NCBI RefSeq assembly: GCF_019711595.1
Contig: NZ_JAIGNR010000001.1
Location: 558,001 to 622,000 of the forward strand
Origin: Qipengyuania sphaerica
GTDB taxonomy: Bacteria > Pseudomonadota > Alphaproteobacteria > Sphingomonadales > Sphingomonadaceae
Reading direction: 5' to 3'
Length of the DNA stretch: 64,000 bases
Part shown: positions 1-8,544 of the stretch, piece by piece
Numbering within the stretch: the first letter of the stretch is position 1
Layout of the letters: the number at the start of each line of letters is the position of its first letter
Made by a program: the position numbers and the translations under genes
Notes under the pieces: model-generated
What the model saw: only the letters and a program-made list of their open reading frames with translations
The model's database searches: none
Told to the model about the DNA's origin: nothing

Positions 1-1
1 G

Positions 2-634
2 GATGCGGGCTCGATCGAGGAACTGGTCGAAGCGGGCTACGATCCGCGTGCCGCATCGGCCATCTGGTCGCAGCTGGGCGCCGAGATGGACGCAACTGCC
101 GAGGAGCGCGGCCATCGCAGTGACAAGAACCGTAACGGCGGACTTTTCGCCACGCACCCGCGCTCAACCGACCGCATGGGCAGGCTCGCCCAGATGGCGC
201 GCGAGGCGATGGGGGAACAGGCTGAGGAACGCTATCGCGGCGCGGCCGAATATCGCGCGGCGCTGGCCAGCTGGTGGCCCGAACTGATCGAGGACCAGAT
301 TGCCCTCAAGGATTTCGGCGGCACCGAATATTTGCTGGCGACGCTGGCCGGAGACGATCCGATGGGCTGGACCGGCGACCTGCTCTATGCGCGCGCCGAA
401 CTTTACCGTGCGCGCGCCGAAGAGGGCGATTTCGCGCAGGCTGCCGAGTTTTACCGACAGGCCATCGCCACGGGCGAGGCTCCGGCAGAAAGCTGGCGCG
501 GACTCGGCCTGGCTCTGATGCGTGACGGTTTCAAGCCCGAAGGGCAGGCTGCACTGCGCAGCTATCTCGAACTCGAACCCGACGCGCCCGATGCGGCGCT
601 GCTCGCCTCGATGGCAGGGGAGGTGCAATCGTGA
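2..634 (+). CDS. M48 family metalloprotease, C-terminal part (5' truncated by window)
   Basis: The reading frame is already open at the left edge and ends at TGA 632-634, so only about 210 C-terminal residues are visible. The first residues (GYDPRAASAIW, then FATHPRSTDRM) match the region after the catalytic domain of M48 (HtpX/BepA-like) zinc peptidases, where THPxSxDR is typical. The rest looks like short TPR-like helices (FAQAAEFYRQAIATGEAP, PEGQAALRSYLELEPDAPDA), as in BepA-type periplasmic proteases that help outer-membrane protein assembly. The HExxH zinc site would lie upstream of the window and cannot be checked. The stop overlaps the GTG start of the next gene, so the two are probably co-transcribed. 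Confidence 0.75.
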   Translation, partial: DAGSIEELVEAGYDPRAASAIWSQLGAEMDATAEERGHRSDKNRNGGLFATHPRSTDRMGRLAQMAREAMGEQAEERYRGAAEYRAALASWWPELIEDQIALKDFGGTEYLLATLAGDDPMGWTGDLLYARAELYRARAEEGDFAQAAEFYRQAIATGEAPAESWRGLGLALMRDGFKPEGQAALRSYLELEPDAPDAALLASMAGEVQS

Positions 635-1230
635 AGACCTGGATGAAACTGGCAGGGCCGCTGGCGCTTGCCTCAATGCTGGCCGCTGCTCCGGCAGAAG
701 CCGGCTGGCGACTGGTGGAGGAGGGCGAAACGCGCAAGGTCGCCCGATCCAGCATGCGCGTAACAGCTCCCGTCGACTGGAACCGCGCCACCGAGCGTCC
801 CACCAGCCGCAGCGAGATCTGGACGCAGGACGGCGTCGCGCTGTCCGAACTGATGTTCTATGCCAAGATCAAGGACGGCGAGACGCTGTTCAAGAAGCAT
901 CAGCGAAAGCGCAATCCTTTGCCCGAATTCAGCAAGGACATGCTGCTGACCGATCTCGTCGAATGGTACGAGGACACGGCCAATGTGGCGCTCGGCGGAT
1001 CGCTGTTCGAGATCGTCGAGGTCAAGCCGGCGACGCTTGCGGGATACGAAGGCGTGCACTTCAGCTACAGCTACACCGGCGGCGACAATGTCGCGCGGCT
1101 GGGCGAAGCGCGCGCTGCGATCATCGACGAGAAACTCTATCTGATCAGCTTCGAGGCACCGCGGATTCACTATTTCGACCGCTATATCGCGGGCGTGCGC
1201 GCCATGATGGACAGCGCCCGCTTCGAATAA
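631..1230 (+). CDS. Exported protein of unknown function, coupled to M48 peptidase
   Basis: This is a 199-residue protein with an N-terminal Sec signal (MKTWMKLAGPLALASMLAAAPAEA, cleavage probably after AEA). I do not recognise a family. The mature part is mixed alpha/beta with several aromatic residues and no cysteine, so it is probably a soluble periplasmic protein. The GTG start at 631 overlaps the upstream stop codon (GTGA), which suggests translational coupling to the M48 peptidase; an ATG at 643 is an alternative start that shortens the signal n-region. The coupling hints at a shared envelope role, but nothing in the sequence shows what it is. Confidence 0.7.
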   Translation: MKTWMKLAGPLALASMLAAAPAEAGWRLVEEGETRKVARSSMRVTAPVDWNRATERPTSRSEIWTQDGVALSELMFYAKIKDGETLFKKHQRKRNPLPEFSKDMLLTDLVEWYEDTANVALGGSLFEIVEVKPATLAGYEGVHFSYSYTGGDNVARLGEARAAIIDEKLYLISFEAPRIHYFDRYIAGVRAMMDSARFE

Positions 1231-1236
1231 TCCGGG

Positions 1237-1947
1237 TCAGCCCCCCTCGATCAGGGCATCGACCATGACATAGGTCTCGGGTCCAAAGCGAATTGTGATC
1301 CGGTCGCCGTCGCGGGTGGAGCTGAAGTCCCATCCGGCAGAGCCATCGGCCTGCGCGCTGTCCGCGCCGTAAGGCTCGGTTCCGTTGAAGAAGATCGCGC
1401 GCTTGCGGCCATCCGGCTTGGTGACCTCGACGAGGTTGGTCCCGTCATCGCCCCAGTTGCGCTTCACGCCCGCATCGCAGTTCTGCGTCGGCGCCTTGTT
1501 GTCGAAGCCGCAGGGCAGGGTGGTCGTCGCATGGTATCCGGTTGCCGCGTCCATGGCGTCGCCCTCGCCATAGGCGGGCTGGCTTACGGAGGTTCTTGCC
1601 TGTGCCTCGACCATGCCTGCATTCGCATCGCCCGTCGGGATGGTGACGATACTAACTCCGTCGACGACGTCGACAATCGCGCCGCCGATTGCCGCTGCGC
1701 TGGCTGGGCTCGGACATCCTACGAGCACGGCGCTGTCATCAAGATATTGCGAGGTGGCCGGACTTTCTCCCAGATTGAAGCAGGGATCCCCAGCATTGGG
1801 ATAGCCTTCACCGAAAGGCGCGAGGCTTTCCGGGATGACTGCAACCTCTCCTGCTGTTGCGTCCTCTTGTGCGGGCGCGTCGCCAGCTCCGTTACAGGCG
1901 GATAGGACGAGGGCGGCAGCGCTCGCCAGACATGTTGGAACCCGCAT
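1237..1947 (-). CDS. Lipoprotein of unknown function
   Basis: This 236-residue protein starts with a lipoprotein signal ending in the lipobox LSAC (Cys18), followed by an acidic linker, so it should be anchored in a membrane facing the periplasm. A strong ribosome-binding site (AGGAGAGAG) precedes the ATG at 1947. The mature part has four further cysteines, in DPCFNLG, LVGCPS, LPCGFD and QNCDAG, which could form disulfides. A conserved-looking C-terminal half (KRAIFFNGTEPYGADS) is followed by a short beta-rich end. No enzyme motif is visible and I do not recognise the family. It converges on the preceding plus-strand gene with a 6-nt gap. Confidence 0.7.
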   Translation of the reverse strand: MRVPTCLASAAALVLSACNGAGDAPAQEDATAGEVAVIPESLAPFGEGYPNAGDPCFNLGESPATSQYLDDSAVLVGCPSPASAAAIGGAIVDVVDGVSIVTIPTGDANAGMVEAQARTSVSQPAYGEGDAMDAATGYHATTTLPCGFDNKAPTQNCDAGVKRNWGDDGTNLVEVTKPDGRKRAIFFNGTEPYGADSAQADGSAGWDFSSTRDGDRITIRFGPETYVMVDALIEGG

Positions 1948-2027
1948 GCTTGCTCTCTCCTGTCTTCAGCGCCGGTCGCGGCGTATGTCGATGCGACCTC
2001 TATTGCTGCAGGACCAGTCCGGACAGT

Positions 2028-2795
2028 TTATCTGAACCTGGCCCAGCATTCCTCGTACCCGCTTTTGAAGTAGGGTTCGAAACGGCTGTCGTATGCGCCG
2101 GAATGCCGGCCATGATACATGCTCATGCTCGCCCGCGCATCGCTCTTCCCGGCCCTGCACCCATCATCGAAATATGCCCTCTCGTTCGATCCGGGCTTCG
2201 GAGCTTTGCTTGCAGGGGCATAGCCGCCCTGACCGGAATGGTGGCGCAGGTTCGCAAGGCGCTCGTCAACACCCGACTGGTAGCCGCGGGAGTAGGCGTT
2301 CGACCGGTCGGCATTATGATATGGCGCGTTGTACAGGCCGTCCTTGTACCCTCGCTCGAAATGCGCTTCGTCCTCCACGTTCTCGTGGTGTTTGCTGTCG
2401 TCATGGTGATGCGACTTGTGGCTCAGAAGGGCGCCAAGGATCGCTGCGCCTGCAAGGGCGCCAATTGCCGCTGCCGCGTCGCCGCCGCTGGAACCCGAAT
2501 GGCCGCAATCCCTCGGCCTCGCATCGGCAACCGAAGCCACTTCGTTTCCATATGCTTCGACACGGATGCAGTTGTTGTTCTGGCCGTGCCACCAGTAGCT
2601 GTACATGTAGCCGCGCGAATAGCTGTCGTGGCTGCTTTCGTGACGGAAGCCGCGCGCCTCGAGCTGGCCTTCGGCGTATGCTGCATCGCGCCCGTTCAGG
2701 AATAGCAACTGGTCCGCCTTTTCGGCAGCGAGCGGCGCGGCAATCATGGCGCACAGCGCGCCTGCTGCGATGGTACTCTTTTTCAGTCCGGACAT
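2028..2795 (-). CDS. Exported protein with His-rich loop and repeated GYxxG motifs
   Basis: This 255-residue protein has a Sec signal (MSGLKKSTIAAGALCAMIAAPLAAEK). The N-terminal part holds two cysteines (NNNCIRVEA, RPRDCGH). A small-residue hydrophobic stretch around residues 105-125 (AAAIGALAGAAILGALL) is followed by the His/Asp-rich segment SHKSHHHDDSKHHEN. The C-terminal part repeats an aromatic-GY motif three times: FERGYKDGLYN, AYSRGYQSGVDER and YFKSGYEECW. These resemble the GYxxG repeats of ribosome modulation factor-like sequences, but the signal peptide argues for a periplasmic location. The His cluster could bind metal; that is inference. Function unknown. Confidence 0.65.
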   Translation of the reverse strand: MSGLKKSTIAAGALCAMIAAPLAAEKADQLLFLNGRDAAYAEGQLEARGFRHESSHDSYSRGYMYSYWWHGQNNNCIRVEAYGNEVASVADARPRDCGHSGSSGGDAAAAIGALAGAAILGALLSHKSHHHDDSKHHENVEDEAHFERGYKDGLYNAPYHNADRSNAYSRGYQSGVDERLANLRHHSGQGGYAPASKAPKPGSNERAYFDDGCRAGKSDARASMSMYHGRHSGAYDSRFEPYFKSGYEECWARFR

Positions 2796-2893
2796 GGTCG
2801 TTTTCCCTTACGATTACTGTGACGGGCAGTTGGCGGATTGCGACTCGTGTTCTCGGTTCTTGACTGCGCTCTAGCACATAGTGCTGCGACACG

Positions 2894-2924
2894 AAAAAGG
2901 CCGCCGGTATCGCTACCGGCGGCC
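2894..2924 (-). terminator. Rho-independent terminator
   Basis: A perfect 11-bp stem (arms 2899-2909 and 2914-2924, loop TCGC) is followed on the minus strand by five T residues (2898-2894). It lies 23 nt beyond the stop of the small minus-strand gene ending at 2947 and should end that transcript. On the plus strand the tail is CCTTT, so it may act weakly in both directions. Confidence 0.85.
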
Positions 2925-2946
2925 CCTTTATCGGATGATGCTGGAA

Positions 2947-3249
2947 TCAGCCCTGGCGTTCGCCCGTCAGCGGCATGTCGCCGAATGCGCCGGCGTTGAC
3001 CTTGCCGGTCAGCTGGTCGCCAGCGACGGTGGCTTCGCAGTTGAGTTCCATCGGCATCGGGACGGTCATGTTCATCTTCCAGGTCAGCTTGTCGCCGTCG
3101 ATTTTGCCATCGACAACGTCCATGCCGCCCATGCCGCCCTGCATCGAGCCGGTGAAGCTGTCGCCATCACCCGGAACGACGGTGAAAGTACCCTTCTGGT
3201 CGCCCATCGGGCTCTTGACGACGGTGTCATAAGTTCCGGCTACGGACAT
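2947..3249 (-). CDS. Small beta-rich protein of unknown function
   Basis: This 100-residue protein has no signal peptide. It begins MSVAGTYDTVVKSPMGDQKG and consists of alternating short strands rich in Gly, Asp, Thr and Met (TFTVVPGDGDSFTGSM, DKLTWKMNMTVPMPM), like a small beta-barrel or sandwich. I recall similar short proteins as conserved hypotheticals in sphingomonads, but no function is known to me. It has a good ribosome-binding site (AAGGAG), a well-formed promoter upstream and a strong terminator downstream, so it is a single-gene transcription unit that may be well expressed. Confidence 0.75.
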   Translation of the reverse strand: MSVAGTYDTVVKSPMGDQKGTFTVVPGDGDSFTGSMQGGMGGMDVVDGKIDGDKLTWKMNMTVPMPMELNCEATVAGDQLTGKVNAGAFGDMPLTGERQG

Positions 3250-3278
3250 GCGTATTCTCCTTTGATTGCGTTAAACGC

Positions 3279-3307
3279 GTATTCGAGCTTGCTGACAACA
3301 ATGTCAA
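3279..3307 (-). promoter_or_regulatory. Probable sigma-70 type promoter
   Basis: On the minus strand a perfect -35 box TTGACA (3307-3302) is separated by 17 nt from GAATAC (3284-3279), a fair -10 box. It is about 30 nt upstream of the start codon of the small gene at 3249, in the intergenic gap after the M16 peptidase gene. Spacing and position fit a housekeeping promoter. Confidence 0.5.
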
Positions 3308-3313
3308 TAAGGC

Positions 3314-6166
3314 TCACTCTCCCATTTCGACCACTTCGACGTCGAGACCGAGCTGTTCGAGCTGCGGCTCGACCTGCTCGGCATCGCCGACGATAACCCA
3401 GACGAACTTGTCGGCATCGATCGCAGCACGGGCCGCAGCGTCGAGGCTTGCGCCGGTCTGCGCGCGATAGCGGTCCGCCAGCAGTTCGTAGTAATTGTCC
3501 GGGCGCCCGTAGAGCGCATTGCTCTGCATGGCGGACAGGACTGCGCTGGAGGTCTCGAAGCGGCCGGGAAGCTCGCCGATTTCGGCAGCCACGATGCGCT
3601 TCAGTTCCGCATCGGTCACGCCGCGCGTATCGAGGAACTCGCCGGTCTCGCGGATAAGCTCCGCCACGGCATCTCCGGTACGGTCGGCCTGGACGGGGGC
3701 ACGCACGGTATAGGCAGTCGCATTCTCGTAGGTCTGCGGTCCGCCACGCACGCCGTAGCTCCAGCCCTTGGTCTCGCGCAGGTTCATGTTGAGGCGCGCG
3801 AGGAAGTTTCCGCCTAGCGCGTTATTGGCATTGAGGAAGTCGACATAGCTGTCATCGCGCGGATCGACGTCGACCACCTGACCGCCGTAGATATAGCTCT
3901 GCGGCGAATTCGGCCGGTTCACCAGCACCACCCGCCCAACATCGGGCCGGGCCGGCAGGTCGGCAAAGCGCTTCACGCCCTTTGCTGCATCGGGGGCATC
4001 CCAGTCGCCGAACACGGTGTTGAGAGCACCGACGATCTCGGCAAGCGGACGATCCGAAACGACGAAGACTTCGCCATTGTCGGGCCGGATCCAGCGATCC
4101 TTGAACGCCAGGATGTCGGCTCTTGTGATGCCCTTGACCGAAGCAACGGTGCCGTTCCCGGCCCCGCCGTAGGGATTTTCATCGCCATAGATGAGCGGAG
4201 CAATCGTGCGCGCGGCAATCGAGGCGGGCGTCTTGAGCTCCTGCTCGATGTTCGTCACCTGCTGCGTGCGGACACGCTCGATTTCGGCCGGATCGAAGGC
4301 GGGATTGCGAATAATGTCCGACAGGAGTTCAAGCGAGGGTACGAGGTTGGCCGACAAGGCCGACAGCGTGAAGTCCGACCGGTCCGAGCCGCCGCCGAGC
4401 GAGATGTTGGCCCCAAGCCGCTCGCGTGCTTCGGCAAGCTGCTGCGAGGTCATCGTGGTAGTGCCTTCGTCGAACAGCGTGAGGGCCAGCGTCTCCAGCC
4501 CGCGCTTGTCGAGCGGATCGGCAGTGCTGCCGGCGTTGAACGACATGGTGACATAGGTTGCCGGCACGGCGGTACGCTGTGCATAATGCACCGTCATCCC
4601 GTTCGCGAGCGTGGTGTGCTGGACGTCGGGGAAGTCGAGATTTGCGCTCGCAGCAATCGGCGGAGCGGGACGCACCTTGGTGACGGTGATCTCCTCATTT
4701 GCGGCATTGCTGTCGGCATCGGCAGCGCCTTCGACCGAAGCTGCCTCCTCGTAATCGTCGCCGCGTTCGCCGGGTTCGAGCACCAGGGTCATTGCCGGGC
4801 GGGTCAGCCAGCGCTGCATCGCGGCCTGGACTTCCGCCGGGGTCAGCGTGGCAAGGACTTCGAGCTGGTTGGCGTAGAAATCCGGATCGCCTGCCAGCAC
4901 TTCGCCCTGGGCCAGAGTCACTGCCTTGCCGCCGAAACCACCGACCTGTTCGAGGCCGCGGATCGTTTGTGCCACGGTGTTCGTAGCTGCGCGGCGCACC
5001 TCGTCTTCCGTAGGTCCTTCGGCGATGAACTGCGCGATCAGTTCGTCGAGACGCGCTTCTACCGTTTCGGTCGCGACGCCCGGCTTGGCGGTCGCGCCAA
5101 GGGACAGCACGCCTACGCGCTGGAAGGAATAGTTGCCGCCGAAGGCGTAGACGGCAAGCTGTTCATCGCGGACAAGCGTCTGGTCGAGGCGGCTCGAGGA
5201 GAGACCACCGAGAATGTCCGCGCCCACCGTGAGTGCGGTCAGTTCGCGGCTGGTGATGCCCGGTGCGGTCCAGTATTTGGAGATGGTGGTCGCGGCGACC
5301 TGGTCGCGCATGATCGTACGGACGTCCTCTGCCAATTCCGGGATATCCGCCTGTGCCGGGTTATTGACCGGGCCGCGGGCGATGGGACCGAAGTACTTCT
5401 CTGCGAGGCGACGACCTTCGGCGGCCGAGACGTCACCGGCAAGCACAAGCGTGGCATTGTTGGGTCCGTACTTGTCGCGGAACCAGCTTCGCACGTCTTC
5501 CATGCTCGCGCTGTCGAGGTCGGCCATGGAACCGATCGGCGTGTGATCATAGGGATGGGGCGGCGGAAATAGGGTCTTTACGATCTCGTAGAAGACGAGC
5601 CCGCCGGGCTGGTTGTCGCCCTGGCGCTTTTCGTTCTGGACCACGCCGCGCTGGTTATCGAGCTTGCCCTGCGTCACCGCTCCGAGCAGATACCCCATCC
5701 GGTCGCTTTCGAGCCAAAGCGCGCGTTCGAGCGCTGCGGTCGGCACGGTCTGGAAATAGTTCGTCCGGTCGAAATTGGTGGTGCCGTTGTAATCGGTCGC
5801 GCCCATTTCCTGCAGGTACTGGAAGTAGTCTTCGGGGGCGTTTTCGCTACCGTTGAACATCAGGTGTTCGAACAGATGGGCGAATCCGCTTTTGCCCTGC
5901 GGTTCATCCTTCGAACCGACATTGTACCACACGGCCACGCCGACGACGGGCGCCTTGCGGTCCGTGTGAACGATGACATCGAGGCCGTTTTCGAGCGTGA
6001 ACTGCTCGTAAGGAATGCTGACCTCATCGATCAGCGAGGCAAGGTCCGCCGGCCGATCGACATCGGCAACTGCCACAGGTGCAGCAGGTGCATCGCCCGG
6101 AACTGTGGCGCAGGCGGCAAGTAGTACGGGCGCGGCGGTTACCGCCAGCAAGGTCTTGAAACGCAT
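3314..6166 (-). CDS. M16 family zinc metallopeptidase lipoprotein (insulinase/pitrilysin type, two M16 units)
   Basis: This 950-residue protein has a lipoprotein signal (lipobox LAAC, Cys19). The N-terminal M16 unit carries the inverted zinc motif HLFEH (His97, Glu100, His101) and the downstream ligand Glu in RGVVQNEKRQ about 75 residues later. The second half (from about residue 500, DVQHTTLANGMTVHYAQR) is a second M16 unit without HxxEH, as usual for the inactive half that closes the clamshell. The length fits fused two-unit periplasmic M16 peptidases. The likely role is breakdown of peptides in the periplasm, attached to the inner or outer membrane. The start is supported by GGGGAGAG nine or so bases upstream. 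It lies 57 nt downstream of the acylase gene on the same strand and may share its transcript. Confidence 0.93.
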   Translation of the reverse strand: MRFKTLLAVTAAPVLLAACATVPGDAPAAPVAVADVDRPADLASLIDEVSIPYEQFTLENGLDVIVHTDRKAPVVGVAVWYNVGSKDEPQGKSGFAHLFEHLMFNGSENAPEDYFQYLQEMGATDYNGTTNFDRTNYFQTVPTAALERALWLESDRMGYLLGAVTQGKLDNQRGVVQNEKRQGDNQPGGLVFYEIVKTLFPPPHPYDHTPIGSMADLDSASMEDVRSWFRDKYGPNNATLVLAGDVSAAEGRRLAEKYFGPIARGPVNNPAQADIPELAEDVRTIMRDQVAATTISKYWTAPGITSRELTALTVGADILGGLSSSRLDQTLVRDEQLAVYAFGGNYSFQRVGVLSLGATAKPGVATETVEARLDELIAQFIAEGPTEDEVRRAATNTVAQTIRGLEQVGGFGGKAVTLAQGEVLAGDPDFYANQLEVLATLTPAEVQAAMQRWLTRPAMTLVLEPGERGDDYEEAASVEGAADADSNAANEEITVTKVRPAPPIAASANLDFPDVQHTTLANGMTVHYAQRTAVPATYVTMSFNAGSTADPLDKRGLETLALTLFDEGTTTMTSQQLAEARERLGANISLGGGSDRSDFTLSALSANLVPSLELLSDIIRNPAFDPAEIERVRTQQVTNIEQELKTPASIAARTIAPLIYGDENPYGGAGNGTVASVKGITRADILAFKDRWIRPDNGEVFVVSDRPLAEIVGALNTVFGDWDAPDAAKGVKRFADLPARPDVGRVVLVNRPNSPQSYIYGGQVVDVDPRDDSYVDFLNANNALGGNFLARLNMNLRETKGWSYGVRGGPQTYENATAYTVRAPVQADRTGDAVAELIRETGEFLDTRGVTDAELKRIVAAEIGELPGRFETSSAVLSAMQSNALYGRPDNYYELLADRYRAQTGASLDAAARAAIDADKFVWVIVGDAEQVEPQLEQLGLDVEVVEMGE

Positions 6167-6223
6167 AATCTCTCCCCTTTGAGCGACTCGGAAAGTCAGT
6201 GTGATTCGGACGCTAGAGCGTGG

Positions 6224-8443
6224 TCAGCGGTGCGTCACGGTCTTTCGCGAAACAGCATTGGCAAGGACATCATCACGCCAGAAGTGCACCGGTTTCAGCT
6301 TGTGATCGACGAATAGCTGCATCTGATCGGTGTAGTGCGGGCTGTCGGCGCGGCCATTGGCAGCACCGAAGGGCTGGATCGAGCGCGAGAAGACGCGCTT
6401 GCCCTCGGTCCACTCGACCCACTGGATGAAGCTGTCTCCATGAACGAGCGCGAGCCTCCCATCCTCGTCGACCCGCCAGGTGGTCGAGGCGCGCAGTGTG
6501 TCGGAGCCGCCGTCCAGCGGCAGGTCGACATCGCCCAGACGCAGGCGCAGGAGGTCCGACATGGGCGGATCGATGCGCCCGAAATGCTCGTTCAGATGGG
6601 CGACCGATTCCGACAGTATCTCGCGAACGACTGGTTCGGCCTTGTTCTGATATTCGGCGGACATGAAGTCCTTGATCATCAGCAGGGCGAGGGCGTCAGC
6701 TTCACCGATATTGTCCGCCTTGAAATCCCAATCCTGCAGCAGGTCGCGCGCCGCCGCCAGTTCGCCGTCGTCGGTAAGGTCGAGCGCGGCGAGTTCGTCC
6801 CACAGCTTCGCGATATAGCCGCTGCGCGAATAGGCTGTGTCGTATTTGATGCGTTCCAGATTGGCCCGGTCGAGCACTTCCGCTTCGCTCAGCAGGGTCC
6901 AAGCACGGCGCGACCGGTTGGTCTGTTTCAGTTCGACCCCCAGTTCTGCCGGGAAGGCATCGGGCGACAGGTCGTCCGCGGCGCCAGCTGCGGTGTAAGG
7001 TTCGTTGTTGGAATTGTAGAGCCAGCCGCTCGAAGGGTTGAGATAGCGCGGAAGCTCCTCGAAATCGATCGTCCCACGAGTCAGCAAAGCCGGATCGCTG
7101 CCATCGAGGACACCGCGCCAGTTGACGCGCTTGCCATTCACTTCGGCCGGGCGATCGGGGATCGCGGCATTATAGACATAGGCGATGTTGCCCGTCTTGT
7201 CGGCGTAAAGGAAATTGGTGCTCGGAATATCGAGCCGGGCGATGATGCTTTCCCATTCCTCGTAGGTCTTCGCCTTGTTGAGCCGGTAATAGGCATCGAG
7301 CTGGCCCAGATTGCCCATCCCGCCATAGCGGATGGCGAAGAAGCCCTTGTCGTTCTTGATCACCGGGCCGTGGACGCTGCGATAGAAGGTCTGCGTGATC
7401 GGGAGGACGATGGGTCCGAAGCGGACGGGCAGTATCTCCTCCCTGCTTTCCAGCTCGCGCCATTCGCCGCCGAAGCGGTAGTGCGTGCCGTCTTGATCCA
7501 TTTCCAGCTTGTAGACTTCGGTCATGTCGGGGCGGTTGACTGTATTGGTCCAGCCCAGGTTTTCGTTGTGGCCGAGGAAGGGGAAGGGCGATCCGGGAAA
7601 GTTCGCGCCTGCATAGTGCCAGCCCTCACCGCTCTCGACGACCAGCTCGTACCAGGCGACACCGCCGCGCAGGGGCTGGTGGCTGTTCGAAATGAGCGTG
7701 GTCGGCCCGCCTGATTTCTCAGGGCTGACGGCAAAGGCGTTGGAACCGGGCAAGGCGCCCTCGGCGTGGAGCGGCGAGTAGGCGACATCCTCTTCGCTGC
7801 TTTCACCGGGCCGCGCGCCGACATCGCCTGCTGGCGGACGTTCGAAGCCCTCGATGTCGGGTCCGAATTCGCTGCGGAGTTCCTCGCCCTGGACGAGAGG
7901 CCCGATCACCCCGTTGAGGCCGAAGAAGAACGGCTGGCGCAGCGCGAAGCCGGCGGCCACATCAATCCCGTCCACTGGGAACAGATTGCCCAGCTTGACC
8001 TCGCCAGGGTTCTCGCGGGCAAACTGGTTGAGGCCCGCAGCATAGGCCTCGAACAGCGCGCGCGTATCCTCTGGCAGTTTTGGATATTCGCTTTCCGCCG
8101 TGCCGCGCGCGTCGAGGAGGTGGTAGGCATAGTCGAACAGCGCGCCGTCTTCGCCCGCGATCGCGCCATAGCGGCCGCGGCTCATGGCGATAACGTCCTG
8201 CAGTGTGGTGAAGTCGTCCTCTGCGTGAGCGATGGCGACACCGAAGGCGACGTCGGCATCGCGCTTGCCGTAAATATGCGGAACGCCGTAATGATCGCGG
8301 ATGATCTCAGCAGTGTAGCTGGCACGAGAGGGCTGCACATCGTCGCGCTGTGCCCAGATCGGCTCCCATGTCGCCAGCACAACGAAAGCCACCAGCAGCA
8401 AGACGACGAGCGCGGCTCCGATGCGCCCCAACCATTTCCGCAT
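6224..8443 (-). CDS. Penicillin acylase family N-terminal-nucleophile hydrolase (AHL acylase-like)
   Basis: This 739-residue protein has an N-terminal hydrophobic signal or anchor (residues 8-26). The alpha-subunit part runs to about residue 233. The autocatalytic processing site and nucleophile is Ser234 in LPGSNAFAV, which is the family hallmark. After it come NSHQPL (His255) and GHNENLGWTNTVN, as in penicillin, aculeacin and acyl-homoserine-lactone acylases. It should be exported, self-cleaved into two chains and act in the periplasm on an amide-linked acyl or aromatic acyl substrate. Sequence alone does not separate antibiotic acylase from quorum-quenching AHL acylase; the large size and the neighbouring peptidase fit either scavenging or signal degradation. 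No luxI/luxR genes are in the window. Confidence 0.9.
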   Translation of the reverse strand: MRKWLGRIGAALVVLLLVAFVVLATWEPIWAQRDDVQPSRASYTAEIIRDHYGVPHIYGKRDADVAFGVAIAHAEDDFTTLQDVIAMSRGRYGAIAGEDGALFDYAYHLLDARGTAESEYPKLPEDTRALFEAYAAGLNQFARENPGEVKLGNLFPVDGIDVAAGFALRQPFFFGLNGVIGPLVQGEELRSEFGPDIEGFERPPAGDVGARPGESSEEDVAYSPLHAEGALPGSNAFAVSPEKSGGPTTLISNSHQPLRGGVAWYELVVESGEGWHYAGANFPGSPFPFLGHNENLGWTNTVNRPDMTEVYKLEMDQDGTHYRFGGEWRELESREEILPVRFGPIVLPITQTFYRSVHGPVIKNDKGFFAIRYGGMGNLGQLDAYYRLNKAKTYEEWESIIARLDIPSTNFLYADKTGNIAYVYNAAIPDRPAEVNGKRVNWRGVLDGSDPALLTRGTIDFEELPRYLNPSSGWLYNSNNEPYTAAGAADDLSPDAFPAELGVELKQTNRSRRAWTLLSEAEVLDRANLERIKYDTAYSRSGYIAKLWDELAALDLTDDGELAAARDLLQDWDFKADNIGEADALALLMIKDFMSAEYQNKAEPVVREILSESVAHLNEHFGRIDPPMSDLLRLRLGDVDLPLDGGSDTLRASTTWRVDEDGRLALVHGDSFIQWVEWTEGKRVFSRSIQPFGAANGRADSPHYTDQMQLFVDHKLKPVHFWRDDVLANAVSRKTVTHR

Positions 8444-8544
8444 AGATTTCAGTCCTCTCTTGAAACCTGCCTAGCGAGAGCGACGAGCCGAGGCAACGGG
8501 TTGGGCAAAACCATGGTTAGCGCACTATCGCGCAAAGGATTCGC

